From positions 1 through 39,183 of the forward strand of contig VGMX01000019.1 in assembly GCA_016866305.1 (NCBI GenBank): a stretch of DNA of 39,183 bases. Direction: 5' to 3'. Origin of the DNA: Chlorobiota bacterium. GTDB taxonomy: Bacteria; Bacteroidota; Chlorobiia; Chlorobiales; Chlorobiaceae. Positions 1 to 8,391 of this stretch are shown here, one piece after another (the first letter of the stretch is position 1; each line of letters starts with the position of its first letter). The notes below the pieces were generated by a model. That model did not search any database, was not told the DNA's origin, and saw nothing but the letters and a program-made list of their open reading frames with translations. The position numbers were made by a program, and so were the translations under genes.

Positions 1-570
1 GTATCGGTAGGTTTCTGATGCAGGCTGAAGTGAACGATGAACTGGTTTCTGGTGCTGAGCTGGACATTAGAGCCTGCCTTGAGCTGACCGTTTCTCATGG
101 GATCTTCTTTCATCCGTATGAAAGTGGCGTCAGGATCAGTCTTGGAAAAACTGTTCATAGCTCACATTGTGGAATTTGTAGCCGACCTCGAAGTTCAGGC
201 CAAGTTCCGGAAGCTCGGTGAAGTTGTACTCTGCGCCAAAGAAAGGATTGATGGTATAGACAGTGATATCGCCATCAAGAACATCCTGATCATCAGCTTC
301 TGCGTTAACGCTGCCGATACCGCCCTCAAGACCGACATAAAAACGGCTGTTCTCCTTGACGATCGGAGAGTACATGAGCTTCAGGGTGCCCAGAAGAAGA
401 TCGCCATGGCCGTCAAAAACCTCTGTTCCTGAGTCCTCAACATCGAAACCAGCTCTGCCGTAGAAAAGGTTGAGCTCACCGCCGAAATTCTCGGTAGCCC
501 AGTAACGGCCGCTGATACCCTGAAGGATATCACCGGCGAAAACGCCCTGATTCACCGATCCGACACGCAC
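1..570 (-). pseudogene. Outer-membrane beta-barrel protein remnant, frameshifted and lacking its 5' end
   Basis: A 144-codon frame opens at a GTG at 570 and stops at 136-138. Its sequence is typical of a small outer-membrane barrel: alternating aromatic and polar residues, short turns, and segments such as GELNLFYGRAGFD and PFFGAEYNF. There is no signal peptide, and two TGA codons lie just upstream of the GTG in the same frame, so the 5' end is missing. At the 3' end, removing one A from the run at 146-150 (a T run on the coding strand) joins the frame to a second one open to the window edge. That frame encodes barrel-like sequence containing [13 protein letters not shown] read this as one gene broken by a homopolymer indel. 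The exact family was not recognised. The broken state is well supported; a sequencing error is the alternative. Confidence 0.6.
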
Positions 571-602
571 TGCGCTTCCTCATCAATGGTTTTCGCTGTA
601 TA

Positions 603-1340
603 TTGACCCGGAAAGCCGATCGACAACGCACTGGAACCCTGACGGACGTGACCGACAAACCCTGCAGACAACCCGGCAACACGGAAAACCGTTCCGACCG
701 CCTTGGACTCAGAGCGGAAGTGGCCCGAAAAGCCATTCATCTGTCGTCGATTTCAATCGCCGTAATCTACTGCCATATAAGCCGCGATCTTGCTCTTCTG
801 CTGCTCGTACCGCTCTTCACCGGTTTTTTTCTCGTGGATATGCTGAAAAACATATCCGAACCGGTTTCGGCATGGTACCATCGCAGTTTCGGGGCGATGC
901 TCCGGCACCATGAACTTGAAAGGAACCATTTCCACCTCAACGGGGCGACATGCATCACGCTCTCTGCACTGCTGCTCGTGCTGTTTTTCCCCAAAGTCAT
1001 CGCTGTTGCCGCGTTCTCGATGGTCGCACTTTCAGACACGGTTGCCGCGTTGGCAGGAAAAGCTTTCGGCAAGCACCGTTTCGGCCATAAAAGCCTTGAA
1101 GGCAGTGCTGCATTCCTGCTCTCTTCCATCCTGATCGTCGCTGTCGTTCCAAACCTGCATATCAAGGCCGGGATCGTCATGGCCCTGAGCGCAACGATCA
1201 CGGAGGCCTTCGAGGTGCGCATCGCCGGGTTCAAAATCGACGATAATCTCACCATCCCTATATTCAGCGCAGGAGCAGGACTGCTTTGCTATGCCCTGTT
1301 TTTTCCCGAACAGCTTGCATTGCTTTCGCACTGCCGGTAG
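603..1340 (+). CDS. Polyprenol/diacylglycerol kinase-like membrane protein (phosphatidate cytidylyltransferase superfamily)
   Basis: Integral membrane protein of up to 245 residues. From about residue 40 it has alternating hydrophobic segments (ISIAVIYC, LALLLLVPLFTGFFLV, LSALLLVLFFPKVIAVAAFSM) and the loop motif GHKSLEGSAA. That pattern is seen in the SEC59/DGK1/VTE5 group of CTP-dependent dolichol, diacylglycerol and phytol kinases, which are often labelled phosphatidate cytidylyltransferases. In a phototroph a phytol- or isoprenoid-alcohol kinase role is plausible but is inference. The longest frame opens with TTG at 603. GTG at 648 or 720 could be the true start, since the first 40 residues are hydrophilic and low in complexity and no clear ribosome site precedes any of the three. 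The next gene follows after 22 bases, suggesting co-transcription. Confidence 0.72.
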   Translation: MTRKADRQRTGTLTDVTDKPCRQPGNTENRSDRLGLRAEVARKAIHLSSISIAVIYCHISRDLALLLLVPLFTGFFLVDMLKNISEPVSAWYHRSFGAMLRHHELERNHFHLNGATCITLSALLLVLFFPKVIAVAAFSMVALSDTVAALAGKAFGKHRFGHKSLEGSAAFLLSSILIVAVVPNLHIKAGIVMALSATITEAFEVRIAGFKIDDNLTIPIFSAGAGLLCYALFFPEQLALLSHCR

Positions 1341-1362
1341 ACGCAACCCATCCTCATCCTTT

Positions 1363-2322
1363 ATGCAGACCATCGTCACCGATTCTCCGGAAGAAGCCGC
1401 CCGTTTCATCAACAAAGGGGGAATCGTGGCATTTCCAACCGAAACCGTATACGGTCTCGGAGCAGGGATCTGTCACCCTGAAGCTGTTGAACGGCTCTTC
1501 GCGGCCAAAGGGAGGCCGGGGGACAATCCGCTGATCGTACATGTCGCAAAGCCCGGAGACATCCATGACGTGGCGTCCAATATCGGCAGTGAAGCAGAAA
1601 AGCTTGTCCGCCGCTTTTTCCCTGGCCCGCTGACGATCGTGCTGCAGCGAAAAAGCGCTGTCCCGGATGCGGTAACCGCTGGTCTTGAAACAGTGGGGGT
1701 GCGCTGTCCGTCGAATCCCGACGCGCAGAAATTTCTGCTGCATTGCACCTGTCCGGTCGCCGCCCCGTCAGCCAATCTTTCCGGAAAACCAAGTTCGACG
1801 AGCTGGAAAGCCGTGCTCGAGGATCTCGACGGAAAAATTGATTGCATCCTCAAGGGAAACCCGAGCGACATCGGTCTGGAATCGACCATAGTGGATTGCT
1901 CCGGGGAGATGCCCGTTCTTCTCAGGGAAGGAGCCGTTACGCTCGAACAACTGCAGGAGGTTGTGCCCTCAATCAGAACAACCGGCGCACTCCTGCAGCA
2001 TGAAACGCCCAGAAGCCCCGGGCTGAAATACCCTCATTACGCCCCTCGCGCACGTGTGGTAACCTGCCCTGCCGGCAAAACCATCCGGACACCGCCGGAA
2101 CCACGGGCAGCATATATCGGACTCTCACATCCCGTCGTGGAGGGACTGGCTCTCGTCAGGCGGTGCGGATCGCTTGACGAATACGGGAGGTCGCTGTTCG
2201 ATTTTTTCCGGCTTTGCGACTCCCGAAACATCGACATCATCTACTGCGAGCTTCCCCCTGCTGAAGGCATAGGGCGCGCCATCAGGGATCGCCTGCAGCG
2301 TGCCGCAGGACAGGGACACTGA
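1363..2322 (+). CDS. tsaC: L-threonylcarbamoyladenylate synthase (Sua5/YrdC type)
   Basis: A 319-residue protein that makes threonylcarbamoyl-AMP from threonine, bicarbonate and ATP, the first step of the t6A modification of ANN-decoding tRNAs. The N-terminal YrdC domain shows GIVAFPTETVYGLGAG near residues 20-35 and KGRPGDNPLIVHV near 48-60, the conserved substrate-binding loops. The motif SPGLKYPHYAPRARVV marks the linker to the C-terminal Sua5 domain, so this is the long Sua5 form rather than the short TsaC form. The ATG at 1363 is chosen because the family signature begins about 20 residues later; the frame extends upstream into the previous gene but is not family-like there. It converges on the HhH/barrel gene with only 8 bases between stops. 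Confidence 0.92.
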   Translation: MQTIVTDSPEEAARFINKGGIVAFPTETVYGLGAGICHPEAVERLFAAKGRPGDNPLIVHVAKPGDIHDVASNIGSEAEKLVRRFFPGPLTIVLQRKSAVPDAVTAGLETVGVRCPSNPDAQKFLLHCTCPVAAPSANLSGKPSSTSWKAVLEDLDGKIDCILKGNPSDIGLESTIVDCSGEMPVLLREGAVTLEQLQEVVPSIRTTGALLQHETPRSPGLKYPHYAPRARVVTCPAGKTIRTPPEPRAAYIGLSHPVVEGLALVRRCGSLDEYGRSLFDFFRLCDSRNIDIIYCELPPAEGIGRAIRDRLQRAAGQGH

Positions 2323-2330
2323 AAAAACAG

Positions 2331-4379
2331 TCAGAACTTCAGGAAACAGCCCAGATGGACTGATCCGGGAGCACTGGTGTCGCGCCGGTCATCCTTGTTG
2401 CTGCCGAAAACATCCCGGTCGTCAAACCAGGTGGTTTCGAACTTTCCGGCAAGCTTCAGGTTTCTGGTGACATCCCATGATGCAACCAGAAACAGGGCTT
2501 TTCCCCTGCCGCTGAAAGCCGTGCTGTTGAATACGAACGGGAGATCATCTTCGTAGGTATAGATTGCGGCATCATAGTCATCGGTGTGAAACACGGTGAA
2601 GCGTCCCTTGAGGCCAAAACGGCCCGCCCTGAAATTCGCCTGCTGATAGAACAGCCAGCCGTAATAGGTTTCATCTCCTGCGAGAAAATCCTCAACGACC
2701 CGTTTCACCTCCCCGCGACTTCGCAGATGCAGCTTCCGGGAAAGATCGATATCGCAATCGAGTCTGAAGCGGTCGGTGACCATCGGAAGCGGCGCATACA
2801 CTTTCTCCTTGCTCTTGCAGGAAACCGACCCATTCGCGCACTGTTTGAGCACATCCTCCTTTTCCTTGTGCTGAACCTGCAGGTTCCATGTCACCATGGG
2901 GGATTGTTTCCATGTCAGAAAAATCCGGGTATCATACCCTGAAGAGGGATACGCATAAACCTTCGGGTCGGGGTTGAGCTTCGGAAACCTGAACCAGTCA
3001 ACGTATGCTCCCATTGAAACCTTGCTGCTGATGGCCCCTTCGATACCGATATAACAGCCCTTCTCGTTGGATGCATTGTCGCCCCGTTCGGCAAACGCGC
3101 CGGCGAACGGCGAGTAGTAACCGGGATCATAATCGCGGACGGCGAACTGTATATTCACCTTCGGAAGCACCTGATAGTCCAGCCCGGCAATCCATGAAAC
3201 ACGGCCGTGCGGCTTTTCCGACCATGCCGCCTCCCCGAAAAATCCGAGACGGCCTATCAGGAGATCGCATTCGAGGCTGCCGAGCGATGATGCACCTTCA
3301 AGGGAGCCAAGTGCCTTGAGCGGCTCGCCGTAGTCGTAGCGCAGCCACGTTCCGCCGGCTCTTCCCGTAACCGCTCCGGATGAGAAGTGGTAAAGCAGAC
3401 CGGCGCCATAGACGGTTTCCGTCACGTTATCCTTATGGTCCCGCTCGGTGGTGGTACGATGATAACCCGATTCATCGAAGCTCGTTATCGTTCCGGTGGT
3501 GTTTCTTGCATCGACAAGATTGGCGGACCAGAACGCCGTCACTTCCAGCGGCTGCAGATCGAGTTTCGCCGCCGCTCCCTGGAAAAAACCGTACTCGGAA
3601 CTCGAAGCGAATGGCGAGAGCCGTTTCGAACCGATCCTGACGCTGTTGGATGGGGCCGATCCTTTTGACATGAAGCGGCTCTGACCGACAAGCAGCCCCT
3701 GGCCGAAATTCAGCCTGTAATTTCCAAGTACGGCCTGACGCACGATCCCGATATCGGAAGCGCTGAGGCTCAGGGAAACAAAATCCGCAACATCAGGCTC
3801 CCCGATATCCTTGTCATGCACCAGCGAGACATGGAAATTCGCGTAGTCGGCCTGCAGACGGTTATAGATTTTGAAATTGTCACCGGGATATCGCCCGTTC
3901 GAAAGCCCATCCCGTGGCGTGGTATCAAAAGAGAGCCTGCTGTAGTAACTGCCGGTGGCCGCCTCATCTTTCCTGACTGCCTTGCGTAACGCAACCGGAT
4001 CGTCAAAAGCGATATAGGGCGCAATGGCTGCAGCTTTCTCTCTGCCGATCACACCCTCGATGTCCCGGAGTGAATCCAGCCTCCCCTTCAGGTTGCGCTG
4101 TTCGATGATGGCAAGGATATCTCCGCTGTTCAGCCATGGCAACTGGCGCAATTCTTCCGCATCTGCGCTGTTGACAGGGATTTTTCTGACTTTGAGGTTT
4201 TCGAGATCCTGCTGGAGTTGTTCCAGGTCTCCGGCAAGCTGCTCCTGGTCGAACAGCTCCGCAATATTCTCCTCGGCACTTCCGGAAACCGGCTGCAGAA
4301 ACAGTACCGCAAAAAAAAGAAAGAACGCCATAATCGCAGAAGAATTATGACGTTCCGGAAGGGAAAGAAAACGTTTCAT
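2331..4379 (-). CDS. Helix-hairpin-helix protein with a C-terminal outer-membrane barrel-like region
   Basis: A 682-residue predicted exported protein. The first 35 residues form a signal peptide (a basic start, then AIMAFFLFFAVLFLQPVSGSA). Residues of about 65-125 are a ComEA-like double helix-hairpin-helix unit, with IPVNSADAEELRQLPWL followed by DIEGVIGREKAAAIAPYI. The remaining 550 residues are rich in alternating aromatic and polar strands with many Gly/Asp turns and end in Phe (CFLKF), as expected for an outer-membrane barrel. Proteins of this layout occur in the Bacteroidetes/Chlorobi group and have no firmly known function; a periplasmic DNA-binding or uptake role would be a guess from the HhH fold. 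It is the last gene of the run starting at hisH, 32 bases after rluB. Confidence 0.75.
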   Translation of the reverse strand: MKRFLSLPERHNSSAIMAFFLFFAVLFLQPVSGSAEENIAELFDQEQLAGDLEQLQQDLENLKVRKIPVNSADAEELRQLPWLNSGDILAIIEQRNLKGRLDSLRDIEGVIGREKAAAIAPYIAFDDPVALRKAVRKDEAATGSYYSRLSFDTTPRDGLSNGRYPGDNFKIYNRLQADYANFHVSLVHDKDIGEPDVADFVSLSLSASDIGIVRQAVLGNYRLNFGQGLLVGQSRFMSKGSAPSNSVRIGSKRLSPFASSSEYGFFQGAAAKLDLQPLEVTAFWSANLVDARNTTGTITSFDESGYHRTTTERDHKDNVTETVYGAGLLYHFSSGAVTGRAGGTWLRYDYGEPLKALGSLEGASSLGSLECDLLIGRLGFFGEAAWSEKPHGRVSWIAGLDYQVLPKVNIQFAVRDYDPGYYSPFAGAFAERGDNASNEKGCYIGIEGAISSKVSMGAYVDWFRFPKLNPDPKVYAYPSSGYDTRIFLTWKQSPMVTWNLQVQHKEKEDVLKQCANGSVSCKSKEKVYAPLPMVTDRFRLDCDIDLSRKLHLRSRGEVKRVVEDFLAGDETYYGWLFYQQANFRAGRFGLKGRFTVFHTDDYDAAIYTYEDDLPFVFNSTAFSGRGKALFLVASWDVTRNLKLAGKFETTWFDDRDVFGSNKDDRRDTSAPGSVHLGCFLKF

Positions 4380-4411
4380 GATCGGCGGTTGTTGCGTGTC
4401 CGCCTACGGGC

Positions 4412-5161
4412 TCAAACGGTAACACCCCCCTGCCGATAAAGCTGACGAACCTCATTGCGGGACAGATACCGCCACTCACCGCGCCGCAGTTCACCTGCTT
4501 TCAATCCGGCATAGGCAATCCGTTCAAGCTTTTTGACTTCAAATCCGAGAGTTTCGAACATCCTCCTGACCTGATGGTTTTTTCCTTCATGAATACTCAG
4601 CCATACCTGCATGCCGTCATCAAGTATTTTTGCCTGGCATGGCATGACCTTCTCTCCGGTATCCTTCAGGCGCATCCCCCCCGTCAACTGAAGCAGAAGC
4701 GTATGCGGAAACTTGTTATTCAATACCGCAATATACTCTTTTTTCACATTTGATGAAGGATGCATTAATTTATGCGCAAGATCACCGTCATTCGTCAGTA
4801 AAAGCACGCCGGTGGTCTTCCTGTCAAGCCGTCCGACCGGGTAAACCCGCTCTTTGACAAGAACATGATCGAGCACCGTGTCCCGGTTCTTTTCGTCACG
4901 GCTTGTCGTGATGACGTTCTTGGGCTTGTTGAAGAGAATGTACACCTTTCTGGCCTCCGGCAGGGCAAGCCGCTGTCCGTCCACAATCACCTCATCGTCC
5001 GCAGGATCGACTTTCAGACCCGGTTCGGAGACAATGCCGCCGTTCACCATGACCCTGCCGGATGCAACAAGCTGGTCGGCAGCCCGTCTTGAAGCAATGC
5101 CGCACATGGCCAGATATCTGTTGATCCTTACCCGATCATCTTCTCCGGAACCTTTTTTCAT
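4412..5161 (-). CDS. rluB: 23S rRNA pseudouridine synthase, RluB/RsuA family
   Basis: A 249-residue enzyme that isomerises a uridine in rRNA to pseudouridine; RluB acts on 23S rRNA near position 2605. Residues of about 11-58 are an S4 RNA-binding domain (RINRYLAMCGIASRRAADQL). The catalytic motif GRLDRKTTGVLLLTNDGDL places the nucleophilic aspartate at residue 113. EGKNHQVRRMFETLG near residue 200 is the second conserved block of the RsuA/RluB/E/F family. Length fits the family. RluB rather than RluE or RluF is inferred from the S4 domain and the neighbouring scpB; scpB-rluB pairs are common in bacteria. The start lies 6 bases after the scpB stop, so the genes are probably translationally linked. 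Confidence 0.9.
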   Translation of the reverse strand: MKKGSGEDDRVRINRYLAMCGIASRRAADQLVASGRVMVNGGIVSEPGLKVDPADDEVIVDGQRLALPEARKVYILFNKPKNVITTSRDEKNRDTVLDHVLVKERVYPVGRLDRKTTGVLLLTNDGDLAHKLMHPSSNVKKEYIAVLNNKFPHTLLLQLTGGMRLKDTGEKVMPCQAKILDDGMQVWLSIHEGKNHQVRRMFETLGFEVKKLERIAYAGLKAGELRRGEWRYLSRNEVRQLYRQGGVTV

Positions 5162-5167
5162 GGCATG

Positions 5168-5779
5168 CTACTCATCGTTATGTTCAACATCCGGAAAGGG
5201 CAGATTGCCTCCTCCGGAAAGGTATTCCTGCTCATCATGCTCCCGCAGAATCTCACGAATCTCTCGCAACCGGGGCAGATCCCTGAGCGAGTGCAGACTG
5301 AAGAGATCGAGAAATTCGGTTGTGGTGCCATACTGAAGCGCTCTTCCGGGAGAATCGGCGCGACCGCATACCGTAATCAAACCCCGCTCGAGCAAACGGT
5401 CAACGGCATAATCCGGACTGGTGCCCCTGAGCTGCTGGATTTCGCCCTTGGTGACCGGCTGGCGGTATGCGATGACCGAAAGAACTTCAAGAACCGGCTG
5501 GGAAAGTTTTCTGCGGATTCTCGGAGCAAGGAGTCTTTTCAGAAGCTCCCCGAACCCGGGTTCGGTAAGAAACCGGTATCCTCCCGCAATACGGTGAATA
5601 CGGAATGTCAGACCGGCCGCGGCATATGCTGCGTTCAACCCGGAGATAATCGCTTCAAGGTCACCGGCGGTCAGTTCGACACCGGTGACCTGCCGGACAA
5701 GGGAAAGGGTCGCGGCCTCTTCGGAAGCGAAAATCACCGCTTCGACCTGCTGCGGCAATGGCAATTCGGGTTCCAGCAC
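5168..5779 (-). CDS. scpB: Segregation and condensation protein B
   Basis: A 203-residue kleisin-associated protein that binds ScpA and SMC in the bacterial condensin complex that compacts and segregates the chromosome. It begins with QQVEAVIFASEEAATLSLV, the first winged helix of the family. The second winged helix contains QPVLEVLSVIAYRQPVTKGEIQQLRG (two overlapping signature stretches) and DRLLERGLI. The acidic, poorly conserved tail is usual. No scpA is in the window. It lies between hisA and rluB on the same strand with small gaps, so it is likely in the same transcript although unrelated to histidine synthesis. Confidence 0.92.
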   Translation of the reverse strand: MLEPELPLPQQVEAVIFASEEAATLSLVRQVTGVELTAGDLEAIISGLNAAYAAAGLTFRIHRIAGGYRFLTEPGFGELLKRLLAPRIRRKLSQPVLEVLSVIAYRQPVTKGEIQQLRGTSPDYAVDRLLERGLITVCGRADSPGRALQYGTTTEFLDLFSLHSLRDLPRLREIREILREHDEQEYLSGGGNLPFPDVEHNDE

Positions 5780-5839
5780 GGCTGTTGGTCCTGGGGTGAT
5801 TGGGTGACGAACACAAGAAAAGATGACGACGGAAAAAAC

Positions 5840-6610
5840 CTACCGTTTTCTTGCGGTGGAAAAATTGTGGTCAAGACAGATTCCCCCTTCATAATTGTAC
5901 CATATTTCCTGGCAGGGGAAATTGCATTCGTAGAGCGCTTTGCCGATAATAACCGAATCAACGCCATACTGCTGAAGCTGCGCCAGTTTTTTCAGGTCTT
6001 CCGAGCTCGTTACGCCCCCCGATGCGGTAATTTTCATGCCGGCCTTTTCAGCAAAACGCTTCGTGCTTTCATAACCGAAGCCCTGCATCATGCCGTCCCG
6101 TGTAATATCAGTGTAGATAATCCGTTCGATCCCCAATTTCTTCATTTCAAGAGCCAGTTCGTAGTCCTTCATGTCGCTGCTCTCGGTCCACCCCTTGATT
6201 TTCGGAACGCCGTTTTCCGCATCGATACCGACCACAATGCGCGAAGGACGGTAGCGTTTGAGAAGCTCACCGATAAGCTCCGGATTGGTGACCGCTGCCG
6301 AACCGATCACGACCCGGCTGACTCCGATATCGAGATACCTCCTGACCGCCTCGACCGAACGGATACCACCGCCAACCTGAATTGGAATGTCAAGCTCCTC
6401 GACAATCTCCTTTATACGTTCAAAATTGACCATTTCTCCGGTCAACGCAGCATCGAGATCGACGATATGCAGCATCTTGGCGTTCTGCTTCCGCCAGATG
6501 ATGGCCATGTCGCGAGGATTGTCGAGATAGATTTTCTGCTGGTTGAAGTCGCCTCTGGTGAGACGAACACATTTACCGTCTTTTATATCAATGGCAGGAA
6601 TGATCAGCAT
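5840..6610 (-). CDS. hisA: HisA: ProFAR isomerase of histidine biosynthesis
   Basis: A 256-residue (beta/alpha)8 barrel, 1-(5-phosphoribosyl)-5-[(5-phosphoribosylamino)methylideneamino]imidazole-4-carboxamide isomerase, the fourth step of histidine synthesis. Seen directly: AIDIKDGKCVRL with the first catalytic aspartate, DLDAALTGE, the phosphate loops IQVGGGIRS and SGGVTSSEDL, and the second catalytic aspartate region VGIDAENGVPKIKGW with TDITRDGMM. All key residues seem present. It starts 33 bases after hisH, which supplies the next enzyme's glutaminase subunit, so the pair forms a partial his operon; hisI is 11 kb away and other his genes are not in the window. Confidence 0.95.
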   Translation of the reverse strand: MLIIPAIDIKDGKCVRLTRGDFNQQKIYLDNPRDMAIIWRKQNAKMLHIVDLDAALTGEMVNFERIKEIVEELDIPIQVGGGIRSVEAVRRYLDIGVSRVVIGSAAVTNPELIGELLKRYRPSRIVVGIDAENGVPKIKGWTESSDMKDYELALEMKKLGIERIIYTDITRDGMMQGFGYESTKRFAEKAGMKITASGGVTSSEDLKKLAQLQQYGVDSVIIGKALYECNFPCQEIWYNYEGGICLDHNFSTARKR

Positions 6611-6643
6611 AGGAAAAAACGTGAAAATCAGTAAGGGAAGGCT

Positions 6644-7249
6644 CTAACATCCGGCAAAATTCTTCAGGATCTGCAATCCGGCCGCTGAACTTTTTTCCGG
6701 ATGAAACTGTACAGCGAAAATACCATTTTTTTCGATGGCCGAACAGAAATTTTTACCGGCAAACCATGTGGTTGCCGCAATATCCTCCTGATTCTGCGGA
6801 TCGCAGTAGTAGGAGTGGACAAAATAGAAAAACGTATGGTCCCCGATCCCCCTGAACAGAATGCTCTCTTTTTTCAGATCGACGGAATTCCAGCCGATCT
6901 GGGGAATCTTGTCGGTTTCGCTTTGGAAATGCACCACCTTTCCGGGAACAAGATTCATGCCCCGGTGGGAACCCATCTCCTCGCTTTCCCCGAGAAGCAG
7001 TTGCATACCGAGGCAGATGCCGAGAAGGTGACCCCCCTTGTCGACATGCTCAAGTACTGCATCGGTGAATCCCGAAGCGTTCAGGGAATCGATAGCCTGA
7101 CCGAAAGCACCGACTCCGGGCAGCAGCACCTTCCTGAAACCGGAGAGCTTGCGGGGATCGCTGCTTACAACAGCCCTGAGTCCGAGATACTCGAAAGCTT
7201 TCCTTACTGAATGAAGATTCCCGGCACCGTAATCAGCAATAAAAATCAT
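6644..7249 (-). CDS. hisH: HisH: glutaminase subunit of imidazole glycerol phosphate synthase
   Basis: A 201-residue class I glutamine amidotransferase that frees ammonia from glutamine and passes it to HisF. It opens with IFIADYGAGNLHSVRKAFEYLG, typical of HisH. The catalytic cysteine lies in GICLGMQLLLG, and the His-Glu pair lies in FAVQFHPEKSS near the end. Length is normal. It is the first gene of the minus-strand run that continues into hisA, scpB, rluB and the HhH protein. Its promoter must lie in the 184-base divergent spacer shared with nfnA. No hisF is in the window. Confidence 0.95.
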   Translation of the reverse strand: MIFIADYGAGNLHSVRKAFEYLGLRAVVSSDPRKLSGFRKVLLPGVGAFGQAIDSLNASGFTDAVLEHVDKGGHLLGICLGMQLLLGESEEMGSHRGMNLVPGKVVHFQSETDKIPQIGWNSVDLKKESILFRGIGDHTFFYFVHSYYCDPQNQEDIAATTWFAGKNFCSAIEKNGIFAVQFHPEKSSAAGLQILKNFAGC

Positions 7250-7433
7250 ACAAGATCAAAGCGTCATAGTGATTGTCTTCCTGAAGCGGTAAAACCGGAA
7301 TGCCATTTCCGGACGCACTTTTCCCTGGAGGCCATTTTTTTGTTCGGCATTTATTGCTTATAATACTTTTTCCTTTTGCCTCGCCGAAACGATCAGCAGT
7401 TCTCCATAACCATACAGAACCTAAAAAAAACAA

Positions 7434-8279
7434 ATGTACAATATTGTTTCCGCTATTTTTTTAGCTGAAAATATCAAAAAAATTGAAATCAAGGCTCCCC
7501 GGATCGCAAAAAAAAGAAAGGCCGGTCAGTTTGTCATGATACGAGTAAGCGAAAACGGTGAAAGAATTCCGCTGACCATTGCTGACTCCGATCCCGAAAA
7601 GGGAACCGTCACCATCATCGTGCAGGGAATGGGCAAGTCAACCATCGAGCTGAACGGAAAAGAGGCGGGAGAGACCATCCATGATATCGTGGGGCCTCTC
7701 GGCACTCCCTCGCATATCGAAAAGTTCGGCACTGCCGTCAGCATCGGCGGAGGTGTGGGCACGGCCATCGCCTACCCGACAGCCGTGGCACTCAAAAAGG
7801 CCGGCAATTACGTGATCACCATCAACGGAGCAAGAACAAAGGATCTTGTCATTCTCGAAAACGAAATGAAGGCGGTCAGTGACGAAGCCTACATCACCAC
7901 TGATGACGGGTCGTACGGGTTTCACGGCTTCGTCACCCAGAAGCTGCAGGAGCTTATCGACTCCGGCAGAACCATCGACTATGTGCTTGCCATCGGCCCG
8001 ATACCCATGATGAGAGCTGTTGCCGAAGTCACCAGACCGTACGGAATTCCCACGGTCGTCAGCCTGAACCCGGTCATGGTTGACGGCACCGGCATGTGCG
8101 GCGGCTGCAGGGTCACGGTTGAGAACGAAATCCGTTTCGCCTGTGTTGACGGCCCTGAATTCGATGCCCACAAAGTTGATTTCAAAAACCTTTCCGACAG
8201 GAACAGAATGTACCTGGGAGAAGAACGGCAATCATCCGAAACAGCTTCACACAAGTGCCGCATCGGCCATCAGCAGTAA
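7434..8279 (+). CDS. nfnA: NfnA-like ferredoxin:NADP+ oxidoreductase subunit (sulfide dehydrogenase beta-like)
   Basis: A 281-residue FAD and [2Fe-2S] subunit related to NfnA and archaeal SudB. It has a ferredoxin-reductase fold: flavin-site residues ERIPLTIAD near residue 42, the nucleotide-binding loop SIGGGVGTAIAYP near residue 105, and the cluster-binding tail GTGMCGGCRV and FACVDGPEFDA. In Nfn an Asp with three Cys holds this cluster. With NfnB it couples ferredoxin and NADP(H), possibly by electron bifurcation with NAD; in green sulfur bacteria this would feed NADPH from photoreduced ferredoxin or balance carriers. The same pair has been named sulfide dehydrogenase, so the in vivo role is uncertain. 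A TATAAT at 7359-7364 upstream could be its -10, but no good -35 was seen. Confidence 0.85.
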   Translation: MYNIVSAIFLAENIKKIEIKAPRIAKKRKAGQFVMIRVSENGERIPLTIADSDPEKGTVTIIVQGMGKSTIELNGKEAGETIHDIVGPLGTPSHIEKFGTAVSIGGGVGTAIAYPTAVALKKAGNYVITINGARTKDLVILENEMKAVSDEAYITTDDGSYGFHGFVTQKLQELIDSGRTIDYVLAIGPIPMMRAVAEVTRPYGIPTVVSLNPVMVDGTGMCGGCRVTVENEIRFACVDGPEFDAHKVDFKNLSDRNRMYLGEERQSSETASHKCRIGHQQ

Positions 8280-8391
8280 ACGCACGATTCCAATTCATCA
8301 ACCGAACCGGACCTGACGGCCGACACAGCGGTCAGGATAAGGGCTTGCAGTCATTCATAAACAGCATACCTTTTAGACGAAAGGAAGTACC

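Noticed and set aside
5165-6634. A 489-codon open frame on the plus strand
   Set aside because: It is antisense to scpB and hisA, whose sequences are clearly family-like; the plus-strand product has no recognisable domains.
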